Assembly (NCBI GenBank): GCA_022559845.1 | Contig: CM040123.1 | Coordinates: forward strand, 316,057,933-316,121,932 | From: Amorphophallus konjac | Lineage: Eukaryota; Streptophyta; Magnoliopsida; Alismatales; Araceae | Direction of reading: 5' to 3' | DNA length: 64,000 bases | The notes under the pieces: model-generated | What the model was told of the DNA's origin: nothing | The model's input: only the letters and a program-made list of their open reading frames with translations | The model's database searches: none | Made by a program: the position numbers and the translations under genes | Part shown: positions 43,751 through 54,975 of the stretch, piece by piece | Layout: every line of letters starts with the position of its first letter | Position numbering within the stretch: the stretch's first letter is position 1

Positions 43751-45004
43751 ATGGCTGGCGGACTTACTACGCTTGCATTCGGCCCTCAAGTGGTCGCTAC
43801 CCACGCGGAGTACAGGTACCTGGCGGTGCCCATTGCTTTCGGAACTCTGCCACCAATGGTGGGGTTCCCTAACTTTCTCAGAGTCGCCTTCATCGGCTTG
43901 CTAAGGATCGAGGAAGAGGAAGCTAACAAGATTGTTGCGGCCAAGGCCGTAGCCCCTGCGATGGAGAGCTGTCCGCGGGGAACCACTCCATCTCACCGAA
44001 CTATCTCATGCTTTGTCCACCACGTGGACTACCATGCTGTCCCCACCAGTGACAAGGCGTCCGGGGGGAAGAAGAAGAAGAATCAAAGAAGAAGAGTTGT
44101 TGCTGTTTCCCGAGGCCAACTTTCAGCTTCCACGTCTCATGCAATGCCGCCTCTACAATCAGCTGGCTTGCGCCGGAATCTAGCGGCGACAGCCATAACA
44201 AACAAGCCAGTAATAGAACAAGCAACTGAGATAAAATCCGCTGAGGAAGAAGTCACCAAAGTAGAGTTATATATGATCCAACAAAAAGATGATGAGTCTA
44301 CTTCGGACTACATTCAACGTTGGAAGAATCTCAGTGTGAGATGCAAACATCCGCCAAGCTACAAGGACGCTGTCCAGCTATGCAAGCGCAATCTGAGGAA
44401 AGAGATCCTGCAAAGGGTAATTGGCCTCGAAGTCAAATCCTTCGACCAATTAGAAGATGTGGCAATTGAAATTGAAGCCTTTCTGGCCAAATATTGCCTG
44501 GCTTTTACACCTCCACTTCGAAAGCACAAGCCAATTGAAGAACAACCGGCACCAGAAGAAATAGAAGCAGCTGACTTTGTAACCTTCGAGCGTCAGTGGA
44601 GGAAAGCACAAGAGGCAACTAGCTCCTCCTCTACCGGGGTTGCTGAACAAAAACCCCCTTCACTAAGGGCAAGAATGAAAAGACCATACTCCTTTCCGCA
44701 AGACAAGACCCAGCGTCTATTCGAGTGGGCCCTTGAGTACAAAAAGGTCATCCTCCCGGAGCTCAAGAGACCAAATGACATCGAAAGAAAAGACGACCCT
44801 CGATTTTGCCCCTACCATCGGAAGAGGGGACATCTCATCGAGGACTGCTATATGTTCAAAGACATCATGGAAGACTTAGTCCAAAGTGGTGAATTACAAC
44901 TTGGAGAATATAGGGTGGATCCACCTCGCCCTCACCTGATGCCCATTTTCAAGATGACGGCTAACACAGTTTCCGTACATCAATCGGGACGGTACACCTT
45001 CTAA
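43751..45004 (+). CDS. gag: gag-like protein of copy 2 (417 aa)
   Basis: An uninterrupted frame starts at the ATG at 43751 (MAGGLTTLAFGPQ), about 110 bases after the PBS, and ends TAA at 45002-45004. It should form the capsid that packages the element RNA. Residues about 150-245 (MIQQKDDESTSDYIQRWKN ... FDQLEDVAIEIEAFLAK) fit the C-terminal part of the retrotransposon gag domain. A variant zinc knuckle lies near residue 355: CPYHRKRGHLIEDC, spacing CX2HX4HX4C with His in place of the second Cys, as is usual in Tat-type elements. Residues 1-100 are not recognised; a Lys-rich patch (GGKKKKNQRRR) follows. No pol follows, in frame or shifted. The intact frame despite LTR decay suggests that gag was under selection or lost late. 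Confidence 0.8.
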   Translation: MAGGLTTLAFGPQVVATHAEYRYLAVPIAFGTLPPMVGFPNFLRVAFIGLLRIEEEEANKIVAAKAVAPAMESCPRGTTPSHRTISCFVHHVDYHAVPTSDKASGGKKKKNQRRRVVAVSRGQLSASTSHAMPPLQSAGLRRNLAATAITNKPVIEQATEIKSAEEEVTKVELYMIQQKDDESTSDYIQRWKNLSVRCKHPPSYKDAVQLCKRNLRKEILQRVIGLEVKSFDQLEDVAIEIEAFLAKYCLAFTPPLRKHKPIEEQPAPEEIEAADFVTFERQWRKAQEATSSSSTGVAEQKPPSLRARMKRPYSFPQDKTQRLFEWALEYKKVILPELKRPNDIERKDDPRFCPYHRKRGHLIEDCYMFKDIMEDLVQSGELQLGEYRVDPPRPHLMPIFKMTANTVSVHQSGRYTF

Positions 45005-46120
45005 GATGCACCCCGAGGTCCCTCCGTTGTGGCGAGAGGCCGAACAAATGCAATTGTTGCACCGTCTCCGGGACAACTGCTGAAGATCAAAATAGAAATA
45101 AACCCAAGAATAAAAGAAAAGATGCTGCTTTACCGCTCGATGTGCTGCCCTCTTTATTCAAGCCATCAGCTCAAGAATGGAGTGCACTCATATCAGGGCC
45201 AACTGTAAAATGATAAAGGTGCAAGGAAGAATCTCCTTCAAAATGAAATGACCCGGCACAACGTAGCCGCTGCTCTATATGCTCCAGCACACAATAATGG
45301 AGGCTCAACTCTCTCCGAGCAAGGGGGGGCAAGAATGAAAATATGCTCAGCCGCAATCAAGCTCTGAGGTGCCGCTGGGCACAGCAAGACTCTATTCCCC
45401 GCTCAGGGGCTGCCAACAAAAGAGAAGAGGGTGGAGTCCAATGGTCGAATTTCCCTGCTATTGTCTGCCTACACAACTACTCGTGGAGCGAACAAGCTAC
45501 CCAATGGAAAGACGTGCTTTGAACAACTCATCTTCAGCTATCCACCCTAGCTTGGGGGCATTAAAAGGAGAATGAACTCTCTGACTATCCACCCCAGCAT
45601 GGGGACATCCAAAGCTAAAAGAAGAGAGAACGGGATTATTCAGGGCACACCAACATCTCATCGTGAACTGGACAACCCACTACAGATGCTAATTGTTCGA
45701 CAAGCTCGACTGCTAAAGATTTCGAGCTCCTCGCTTAGAGGACCCATCTGCTGCATTTCATTTAATGTTAGAACGGGATTCCTCCTTATCCTGCGAAATG
45801 CTTCCCATTAGTCCCACCGGGATTGACTCTCTACTCCCAGTGTGGAACCCACATTCATAACTAATACATCCTTGCCATCCTTCGGCATTACACCGCAAAT
45901 AGCTACACAAACACGCTAAGAGAACCAAACTTGCCCCACTGGGCTCATAAAACCTGTCCCTTGGCCTGTGGCACTCCGCCCTTGCTAAGCTCTAGACGTT
46001 GCCCATCAGTCCCATTGGACCGGGCCCATAAAATCTTTCCCTTGGCTTGTGGTATTCCACCCTCGTCGAGCTTTCATCGCCCATCAGTTCCATTGGACTG
46101 GGCCCAATTAATCTTTTCTT
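45005..46120 (+). other. Non-coding region after gag
   Basis: No protein motif is seen. Short duplicated phrases (TCCACCCCAGCATGGGGACA and TCCACCCTAGCTTGGGGGCA at 45540-45610) and the first, more diverged units of the next minisatellite (from 45931) are present. Confidence 0.6.
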
Positions 46121-47000
46121 GGTCTAGTGGCATTCCGCCCTAACCGAGCTCTACCTACCTTGGTCTAGTGGCATTCTGCCCTGGCCGAGCTCTATCCACC
46201 TTGGTTTAGTGGCATTCCGCCCTGATCGAGCTCTGCACCTACCCTTGGTCTAGTGGCATTTCGCCCTAACCAAGCTCCGACCTGCCTTGGTTTAGTGGCA
46301 TTCCGCCCTGACCGAGCTCTACCTACCTTGGTCTAGTGGCATTCCGCCCTGGCCGAGCTCTACCCACCTTGGTCTAGTGGCATTCCGCCCTAACCGAGCT
46401 TTATCTGCTTTAGTCTAGTGGCACTCTGCCCTAGCTAGGTTTCACCCACCTTAGTTTAGTGGCACTCTGCCCTAGCTAAGTTATACCTACCCTTGGTCTA
46501 GTGGCATTCCGCCCTGACCGAGCTCTATCCACCTTGGTTTAGTGGCGCTCCGCCCGGATCGAGCTATCTCCACCTTGGTCTAGTGGCACTCCGCCCTGAC
46601 CGAGCTACCCCTTACCTTGGTCTAGTGACACTCTGCCCGGATCGAGCTATCTCCACCTTGGTCTAGTGGCACTCCACCCTAACCGAGCTACCCCTTACCT
46701 TGGTCTAGTGGCACTCTGCCCGGATCGAGCTATCTCCACCTTGGTCTAGTGGCACTCTGCCCTGACCGAGCTACCCCTTACCTTGGTCTAGTGGCACTCT
46801 GCCCGGATCGAGCTATCTCCACCTTGGTCTAGTGGCACTCCGCCCTGATCGAGCTACCCCTTATCTTGGTCTAGTGGCACTCCGCCCAGATCAAGCTATC
46901 TCCACCTTGGTCTAGTGGCACTCCGCCCGGATCGAGCTACCTCCACCCTGGTCTAGTGGCACTCTGCCCCGATCAAGCTACCCCTTACCTTGGCCTGAGG
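46121..47000 (+). repeat. Minisatellite, about 41 bp
   Basis: About 21 copies of CCTTGGTCTAGTGGCACTCC followed by GCCCTGACCGAGCTCTACC or GCCCGGATCGAGCTATCTC. In the middle (46540-46900) the two subtypes alternate, giving a higher-order unit of about 82 bp. Diverged units flank it from 45931 and to 47190. Confidence 0.9.
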
Positions 47001-47374
47001 CACTCCGCCCTCGTCGAACTCTTAGACTCTGCCCATCAAGTCCCGTCGAGCTGAGTCCATAAGTTTTTTCCTCAGCGCAAGGCACTCCGTCTGCATCGAG
47101 CTCTTAAATATTGCCACCGAGCTAGGCCCATAAACCTTTTCCCTCTGGCTCAAGGCACCCCGCCTTGGCCGAGCTCTCAGATGTTAATCCCTAGCCCCAC
47201 CGACGCTATAACAACATAGTCAAATCCATCAATAGTCCCACCGGACAACACAGCCTGCACTATGGGCTGGTCTGTACCAGGAGTACTTTTGGAGGGTACC
47301 ATTCTTAGCCCTCGTCAGTCGGCTAGGTTTTACCCTTGGCCTAGACCCCACGTCTTCGCTGAGTTGCTTGATTT

Positions 47375-47770
47375 AGACGTTCTATCGAGTCAATGGCCAC
47401 GTATATATTCTGCCCTTGTTTCAGACCTCCTGTCTGAACAAGGTTTGTTGACTCCGATATCTCGTCGGGTTGATGTCTATATTCTGCCCTTGCCCCAGAC
47501 GCACCGTCCAAGCAAGGTTTGTTGATTCCGACATCTCGTCAGGTCAACGTCTGTATTCTACCCTTGTCCCAGACCTACCGTATGAGCAAGGTTTGTTGAT
47601 TCCGACATCTCGTCGAGTCGACGTCTATATTTTACCCTTGCCCCAGACACGCCGTCCGAGCAAGGTTTGTCGGTCCCGATATCTCGTCGGGTCGACGTCT
47701 GTATTCTACCCTTGTCCCAGACCTACCGTCTGAGTAAGGTTTGTCAGCTCTGACATATTGTCAGGTTGGC
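47375..47770 (+). repeat. Minisatellite, 74 bp
   Basis: Five copies: the phrase T(G/A)CCCTTG recurs at 47411, 47485, 47559 and 47633. The unit contains CAGACC...CCGTCTGAGCAAGGTTTGT and CGACATCTCGTCGGGTCGAC. Confidence 0.9.
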
Positions 47771-48029
47771 ATCAAGATTCTACCTTTGACACAGATCTCC
47801 CGTCTGGGTCAGATGCATGGGTTGTCTTCGACAGTCAGTCAAGGCAACATCAATTCCAGATTGCTTCCAAGTCCGACATCCTACCCGGATCTGCTATCCT
47901 ATCTTCTGGCCTTTGACACCCAGTTGAAGCCAACTATCCTTGTTGGCGAGCCCAACACCCTATCATGTATTTCAAGTATCTCATTTTTCGGCTCAGCCAT
48001 CCTGGCCAAAGCCGCTATTACAATTGTTC

Positions 48030-48350
48030 AGCTATCTCCTCTTTCGGTTTAGCCATTCTGGCCAAAGCCGCTATCACAATTTGTTGGTTATCTAGTCCCC
48101 CGGCTCAGCCATTCCGGCCAGAGCTGCTATCATGATTTTCAACTACTCCATTTGTCGGCTTAGCCATTCCGGCCAAAGCTGCTATCATGATTTTCAACTA
48201 CTCTATCTGTCGGCTTAGCCATTCCGGCCAAAGCTGCTGTCATAACTTTTGACCATTCTATCTTTCGGCTTAGCCATTCCGGCCAAAGCTGCTATTACAA
48301 TTTCCAACTACTTCATCCATCGGCTTAGCCATTTCAGGCCAAAGCTTGCT
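48030..48350 (+). repeat. Minisatellite, 55 bp
   Basis: GGCTTAGCCATTCCGGCCAA starts at 48157, 48212, 48267 and 48322, with diverged copies before and after (to about 48720). Confidence 0.9.
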
Positions 48351-48769
48351 ATCAGAGCTCATCTACCTGTCCCCTTGCGATAATCAATGCAATGCAACGG
48401 CCTAGGCCTATCGTCGAAGCCCGCTTCCCTTGATTATGACTATTCAGTCCCTCTCCTTAATTTTAACTCACATTCATCCTCTGGATGTCGGCTTGGAAGC
48501 CCGCTTCCCCACAGCATGTGACCACTATCCTATCTTTCGGCTTAGCCAATCCGGCCAAAGCTGCTACCTCACACCTCAGCTATCTTACCTCTCGGCTTAG
48601 CCAAAGCCCGCTATCATGACTCTCAGCTATCTCGTCCTTTAGCTTAGTCATTTCGGCTGAAGCTCGCTATCCCACGTCTCAACTATCTTACATTTCTGGC
48701 TTAGCCTCTTCGGCTAAGGCCTGCTACCATATAATTCGGCTAAACTACCTTTCGGCTTTCACAAGCCCG

Positions 48770-49500
48770 ATTCTCTACAACTCTCTGGCTCTCATAGCCT
48801 GCTATCTCTGGCTCTCGTAGCCTGCTATTCCTGGCTTCCACAGCCTACTGCCTCTGGCTCTCGCAGCCTGCTATTCCTGGCTTCTGCAGCCTGCTATCCT
48901 GGCTCTTATAGCATGCTGTCTCTGGCTCTTATAGCCTACTATTCCTGGCTTCTGTAGCCTGCTATCCTGGCTCTTATAGCCTGCTGCCTCTGGCTCTCAT
49001 AGCCTGCTATCTCTGGCTCTCGTAGCCTGCTATTCCTGGCTTCCACAGCCTGCTGCCTCTGGCTCTCGCAGCCTGCTATTCCTGGCTTCTACAGCCTGCT
49101 ATCCTGGCTCTTATAGCCTACTGCCTCTGGCTCTCGTAGCCTGCTATTCCTGGCCTCTATAGCCTGCTATCTTGGCTCTTATAGCCTGCTGCCTCTGGCT
49201 CTCGTAGCCTGCTATTCCTGGCCTCTACAGCTTGCTATCCTGGCTCTTGTAGCCTGCTGCCTCTAGCTCTCGTAGCCTGCTATTCCTGGCTTCTACAGCC
49301 TGCTATCCTGGCTCTTATAGCCTGCTGTCTCTGGCTCTCGTAGCCTGCTATCCCTGGCTTCTGTAGCCTGCTATTCTGGCTCTTAAAGCCTGTTGTCTCT
49401 GGCTCTCATAGCCTGCTATCCCTGGCTTCTATAGCTTGCTATTCTGGATCTTAAAGCCTGCTGATATTGGCTCCCATATCCTACTGTCTTTGGCTCATAT
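48770..49500 (+). repeat. Minisatellite, 22-23 bp with 68-bp higher-order unit
   Basis: Over thirty copies of (C)TGGCTCTCGTAGCCTGCT. Three variants alternate; CTGCTATTCC recurs at 49141, 49209 and 49277, a 68-bp period. Each unit contains GGCT(5)AGCC. Confidence 0.9.
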
Positions 49501-49604
49501 AGGTTTATGTTTCCAGACTTTATAGTATGATGATCTTGGATTTACAGCTTGCTACCTCTGGCTCTTTTAGCCTGCTACCCTGGCCCCCACGACCTGCTAT
49601 CGCC

Positions 49605-50345
49605 ACTTTCCGGTCCTTGTCACCATCGGCAAGATCGGTCGCTACCCCTTCCGATTTTTGTCATCATCGGCAAGACCGTCTACCCTTTCGACCCTTGTCA
49701 CCATCGGCAAGATCGGTCGCTGCCCCTTCCGGTTTTTGTCATCATCGGCAAGACCGTCTACCCTTTCGACACTTGTCACCATCGGCAAGATCGGTCGCTA
49801 CCCCTTCCGGTTTTTGTCATCATCGGCAAGACCGTCTACCCTTTCGACACTTGTCACCATCGGCAAGATCGGTCGCTACCCCTCCCAGTTTTTGTCATCA
49901 TCGACAAGACCGTCTACCCCTTTTCGACCCTTGTCACCATCGGCAAGATCGGTCACTACCCTCCCGGTTTTTGTCATCATCGGCAAGACCGTCTACCCTT
50001 TCGACACTTGTCACCATCGGCAAGATCGGTCGCTACCCCTCCCGGTTTTTGTGATCATCGGCAAGACCGTCTACCCTTTCGACACTTGTCACCATCGGCA
50101 AGATCGGTCGCTACCCCTCCCGGTTTTTGTCATCATCGGCAAGACCGTCTACCCCTTTTCGACCCTTGTCACCATCGGCAAGATCGGTCACTACCCTCCC
50201 GGTTCTTGTCACCATCGGCAAGACTGTCTACCCCTTTCGACCTTGGTCACCATCGGCAAGATCAGTCGCTACCCTTCCGGTCCTTGTCACCATCGGTAAG
50301 GCCATCTACCCTTTTGGCCCTTGTCATCATCGGCAAGGTCGGCCA
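49605..50345 (+). repeat. Minisatellite, 78 bp, open in all plus frames
   Basis: CACCATCGGCAAGATCGG recurs at 49621, 49699 and 49777, and further on. The unit holds two halves of about 39 bp (GATCGGTCGC and GACCGTCTAC variants). The period is 26 codons without stops, so long frames appear in all three plus frames; these are not genes. Confidence 0.9.
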
Positions 50346-51344
50346 GCATCTCCTCGAGCACGCTGTCTCGCTACCCTTGTGGCTTAAGCCTACTTCAACA
50401 ATGACCATCATGTCCCACCGTGATGATCACTACAACTCAATGACTTGGGCTCCCCTTGAAGCCTGCTTTCTTGCTACCGCTTGGTCTGCATATCCTATTC
50501 TCCCATTATCTCCTGGCTTTTACAGCCTGCTTGCCATGTTACCTTTCGGCTGTCATAGCCCGCTTCCCTTGCCAACTGTTGACTTCTATAGTCCACTTCC
50601 TATATTCAGGTTAGACTCCCTGTCAAACCCGCTGCCCGTCCTTGGCCAAGGCACCCTGTTGAGGCCTACCACTCCACTTTAATCCAGACCCATCATCTGA
50701 ATAAAACGGCTCTCGTTGGCCAGTACCAACCCTCTTCGTCCCGCCAGGACTCGCTACATAAAGCCCTTTTCCATTATTTTGTTATCAATTCTGCTTGCTT
50801 TTGAATAATTAACCTGCAGGTATTCGCATCAGGCGCTTGAACAAATAAATGGATATATAATGACATATACATATATGCATACATATAAAATAATATAAAA
50901 AAAGAGAAAGAAAAAGAAAGGAAAAATTGCTTGCATTCAAAATTTTGGGTGTTTGTTGGCCATGCTTGCATGCTTGCTTATACTATAAGATAGTACACCT
51001 CCTTCAATTTTCTAGGACCACATCTCCTTGCTAAATAAAACTATCTGATTCTAAGCATGTGTGCGCCACGGCATACACTACGGGATGAAAAGTCAATATT
51101 GGCTGAGTGCATGCGTCTAGTGGAAAAGTCATAGCTATGTCGCTAATGCAACTCGTGAGATACACCCAAAGCAAAACTCCCACACTTTGCACCACAATGT
51201 GTTCAGCGGTCTCTTATCATAGGGATGCTAGAAGGTTCTTCCTAACACTATATGTGTGCTCAAACTTCTGCACCCACAGAAGGGGTAATCGTAAAGAAAT
51301 AGCTGTCTGCCCCCCATTCAAAAAAAAAGAGGAAAAAATGATAG
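50346..51344 (+). other. Non-coding spacer of copy 2
   Basis: Degenerate GGCT-type repeats (to 50600), then a segment that matches 9480-9900 of copy 1 (TTTTCTAGGACCA, CTCCTTGCTAAATAAAA). No gene is seen. Confidence 0.65.
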
Positions 51345-51697
51345 GATGAATCCTAGTAGCCGGGAATCCCCATTGAGACATATGAGGAGACTCGCGCCGA
51401 ACGGTGAAGTCCACAATAAAATCACTATAAAGGATGAATCCTAGTAGCCGGGAATCCCCATTGAGACATATGAGGAGACTCGCGCCGAACGGTGAAGTCC
51501 ACAATAAAATCACTATAAAGAATGAATCCTAGTAGCCGGGAATCCCCATTGAGATACATGAGGAGACTCGCGCCGAACGGTGACGTTCGTAATAAAAATG
51601 CTATAAAGGATGAATCTTAGTAGCCGGGAATCCCCATTGAGACACATGAGGGGACTCGTGCCGAACGGTGAAGTCCAGAGCTAGAAATAAGCTAAGG
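51345..51697 (+). repeat. Tandem repeat, 88 bp, four copies
   Basis: GATGAATC(C/T)TAGTAGCCGG starts at 51345, 51433, 51521 (first base changed) and 51609. Each unit has GGGAATCCCCATTGAGACA and ACTCGCGCCGAACGGTGA. A degenerate version is at 9905-10150 in copy 1. Confidence 0.9.
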
Positions 51698-51814
51698 GGG
51701 TTTGTAGCAACCCTGACAAATGAATATTTGAAATGAATTAAAACATATATATTACAGAAGTAATACAGATAATAAGAATGGGGCTAACCAGACGAAATAA
51801 AACATATTACAAAT

Positions 51815-52030
51815 AACGCCTCTTAGTAAGGCGTTAATTTAAAAAGAAACGCCTCTATATACGGCGTAACTAAAGAAAGGACGCCCTCACCTGACGGCGT
51901 CAAATTCCAACGCCAAAGACGGTAAGCCAATAAACGCCCCAATCTTGGGCGTGTTTTAGAAACATGAAACGCCCTTCCTCAAGGCGCTTATTAAGACACG
52001 ACCTGCACAAGGTCGTCAATTAAAGAATCG
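51815..52030 (+). repeat. Hairpin array, group 1 (upstream of the TATA box)
   Basis: About eight short inverted repeats, for example AACGCCT/AGGCGTT (51815-51835) and ACGACCT/AGGTCGT (51998-52016). Arms are 5-7 bases, loops 5-9 bases. Confidence 0.85.
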
Positions 52031-52193
52031 ACGACCTGACCTAAGCTGTTAATTCTATTCGAGTTCCGTTCGACACGGGAGCTTATCCAGGGAATGATTA
52101 TGTTAATCCAGTAAGTATTTAATAAGGCAAGGACTCTATATTGGAAGCATTACTTCTACTAGAACACTAACCTTAACAGGACGTCCAAAATCC

Positions 52194-52201
52194 TATAAAT
52201 A
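52194..52201 (+). promoter_or_regulatory. TATA box of the Tekay-like LTR
   Basis: TATAAATA, repeated at 59903-59910 in the 3' LTR. Confidence 0.75.
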
Positions 52202-52715
52202 ATCTTGATCGAACAAACCCTAAACCTATTTGGACGATCGAACCGCACAGGTACGTGAAGAACATATCTTCTTCTTCTTCTTCTTCTTCTTTTCCTTATG
52301 AACGTAATAGCAGTTCATATAAGTTTCTCTTTGCTTCGGTTACATGAAGAACTAATAGTTCTTCATCCTCTTTTCCTCTTACAGGTTGAGGACGCAGCAG
52401 CATAAGTGAAGAACAAGGTAACGTTCTTCTAATCTCCTCTGTTCTGATAGGTGAAGAAATTAATAAATGATTCTTCTTCTGTTCCTGTAGGAGTACAGAA
52501 CCGAAGAACAAGGGTTCTTCATCAAAGCCATCAGCCAGTAGCTGCCATCTTAAACAGAGCATCGATCCTCTTCCCGAAACCTTCACGGTTCAATCTTCAG
52601 ATTATCACAAGGTAGGTTTTCTCAAGTCACTGTAGCCCAAATAAAATAACGCAAGATATATGTATAAGCATGGCATGCATACAGTTTTATTATGTTCTGC
52701 AATATTTTGAAAGAA

Positions 52716-53341
52716 ACGCCCCTGTCAAGGGCGCTAATTTACAAGACACGACCATGCCCAGGTCGTCAATTTCATATTTGACGCCCTGTACACAGGCGTT
52801 AATTTCATGTAAATGTTAATCACCCACCTTAAGAACTGATTATCTATGAAATCATGACTATAAACAATGCATGATCCTCTGTCTTCAACCTGCTAACGTT
52901 ACTGTCCTGATATTATCTTCGTTCCTCTGTTATCCTGAAATTATTACTGTCCTTCAAAAACTTTAAGTAACGACCTTGACAAAGTCGTTTTACACATGTT
53001 AACGCCCTACCATAGGGCGTAAATTGAAAAGACACGCCCCTTCCTAGGGCGTTTATCGGTCAAAATCCTGAAATACATATATTCTGTAATATAGAATTAA
53101 ACAGTAACGCCCCTTGCCAGGGCGTGTTTTAGACAAATCGTGAAAAATTATTGAAATTCTGTCAAATATATAAATAATGAGACGCCTGCTACTGTAGTCG
53201 TCAACTCTTTAAGAAACGACCCCGTCCAGGGCGCGTTTTAGATAAATTACTGAATTATTGAAAATTCTGCAAAACGGAACATATGTAAACGCCTTTCTCT
53301 TAGGCGTTACTTACTTGAGAAACGACTTGACCTAAGTCGTT
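52716..53341 (+). repeat. Hairpin array, group 2 (transcribed part of the LTR)
   Basis: About eleven inverted repeats, including ACGACC/GGTCGT (52748-52766), ACGCCCT/AGGGCGT (53002-53020), ACGCCC/GGGCGT (53106-53124), AACGCCT/AGGCGTT (53288-53308) and AACGACTT/AAGTCGTT (53321-53341). The outer ACG/CGT is constant; inner bases change in pairs. Confidence 0.9.
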
Positions 53342-54808
53342 ATTTTCTGTAAACTGATTTTTATCCTGATTCTATAACCGATGGGTTCATATTATACATA
53401 TACGTATATATCGGCACTATTCTCCACTCCGTGAGTATAGTCCCACTTTTCACGTTGTTTCATCGATCACACTCAACTCTCATTGACATACAAGCTCTCC
53501 ATTGGACATTCCGTTCCTTTGGACTAGCGAGTTAGTCATAGAGACCTCCGTAAGACTCCTCGTAGCCTTGGATTCTCTCAAGGCCGACTGAGCTGGTTGT
53601 ACCCTAAAAACCCATTACACCATTGATGCCATGTCAATCTAAAGAAACATGGTATACCGGCCCTTATGATTATACAAAGAGTATATCATAAGAAATTCTT
53701 AATGGGATGATGATATCATGCCATATCATGTCATTCTTGTAAACCTCAATTCTATGATAAGAATGAGGGTATCTTACCTTTGATATACTGTTCATGTGGA
53801 CCTCAATTCTATATAAAGAATGTCCATATTGATTTGTCATGGTACCCAAGTTAAGGGAACCATATTCTACCTAGATTTTTATCGATAATTCGTGATTATA
53901 CCGTTATTATCGCCAATCTATGTCCTTTGTCATATTTTGGACTCTATTCTATCAAAGTTGTCGTACGTGTCTACAAGCTTGATTATTGAAATTCTATGTT
54001 GGCTATAAACAAGAGTGGATGTCAAAACACATGATAAATGCCTGCGCATATAGGGCCCGATCTGGTCCTGGGAGGAGCACCCGAAAGTACTTGTGCCCAT
54101 GGGAGTTAAAATGATAAGGTATCTGGCATTATACCGAGTACTTGACTTGCTTGATTGGACATTCCACACACATCTTGTACTTGAATCGTACTTGACTTGA
54201 CATGAAATGCGTGACCCGCAAAAGGGTAATTTACTTGCTTGATACATGATAGCCAAAGTTCTTGACATGACTTGTTATACGTACTTGCTGGAATATCTTG
54301 AATAAACTTGTTATCTTGTTGAAAGTTCATGATTAGTCCATCTTATTTCCTTCATATTACATTCTCTCTATCTTGTCGTTTTATGCGAGCATGCATAGCT
54401 TATTGCATTCATGAAAATATAATTACTTAAACCCCTTGCTAGTACTTGAGATATAATTTCCTACTGAGCGTTCGCTCATCCCGTTTGTCCCTTTTTACTT
54501 TTCAGGTAAGTCCGACGACGATGGAAGTCAATCGGATGGGAATGGTCAAGAGTGAAAGTGATAGAGCTGCTCAAGTGTCATCTAGTCTTTTCTATAGTTT
54601 CTTGAGTCAACTATGTACCTTTCTTTTTATTAAACAGAGTATTGAATTTGTAATAGTCTATTATAAAGGAATAAAGGATTGGGTTATCTTGCTATTTTGC
54701 GCATCTCTGTCTTTGTGTCGAATACACGACCACTCTGATTGACATGATTGATATAGACACGTCGCGCATCTCCGGGTATCTTCCGCGCTCGGGGCGTGAC
54801 AGTCTTTG

Positions 54809-54820
54809 TGGTATCAGAGC
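54809..54820 (+). other. Primer-binding site, tRNA-iMet type
   Basis: TGGTATCAGAGC, seven bases after the LTR end. Confidence 0.95.
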
Positions 54821-54975
54821 CTAGGGTATTCAATTCCTAGGAAAAACCCAAGTCCAAGGATAAGTTTGAACCTTTAAACCAGTGAGATTGGGTAGAACCA
54901 AGGGTTAAATTTAACATAGTGTACGAGTCTTTAAATACGATCACGTACTGATATAGTTATTGTAATTGTAGGATA

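Larger units (their letters stand above)
51703..54801 (+). mobile_element. 5' LTR of the Tekay-like element
   Basis: TGTAGCAACC to GGCGTGACA, 3099 bp. It holds a TATA box (52194), a CTT microsatellite (52268-52291) and about 19 short hairpins in two groups. Small frames such as 53930-54268 and 54446-54742 are duplicated in the 3' LTR only because the LTRs are identical copies. Confidence 0.95.

Noticed and set aside
49549..50682. Long plus-strand frames of 377, 213 and 175 codons
   Set aside because: They are produced by a 78-bp stop-free tandem repeat and overlap in different frames, so they are not genes.
53930..54742. Small frames present twice (again at 61642-62454)
   Set aside because: Duplicated only because they are in the two LTRs of one young element; no protein family is recognised.
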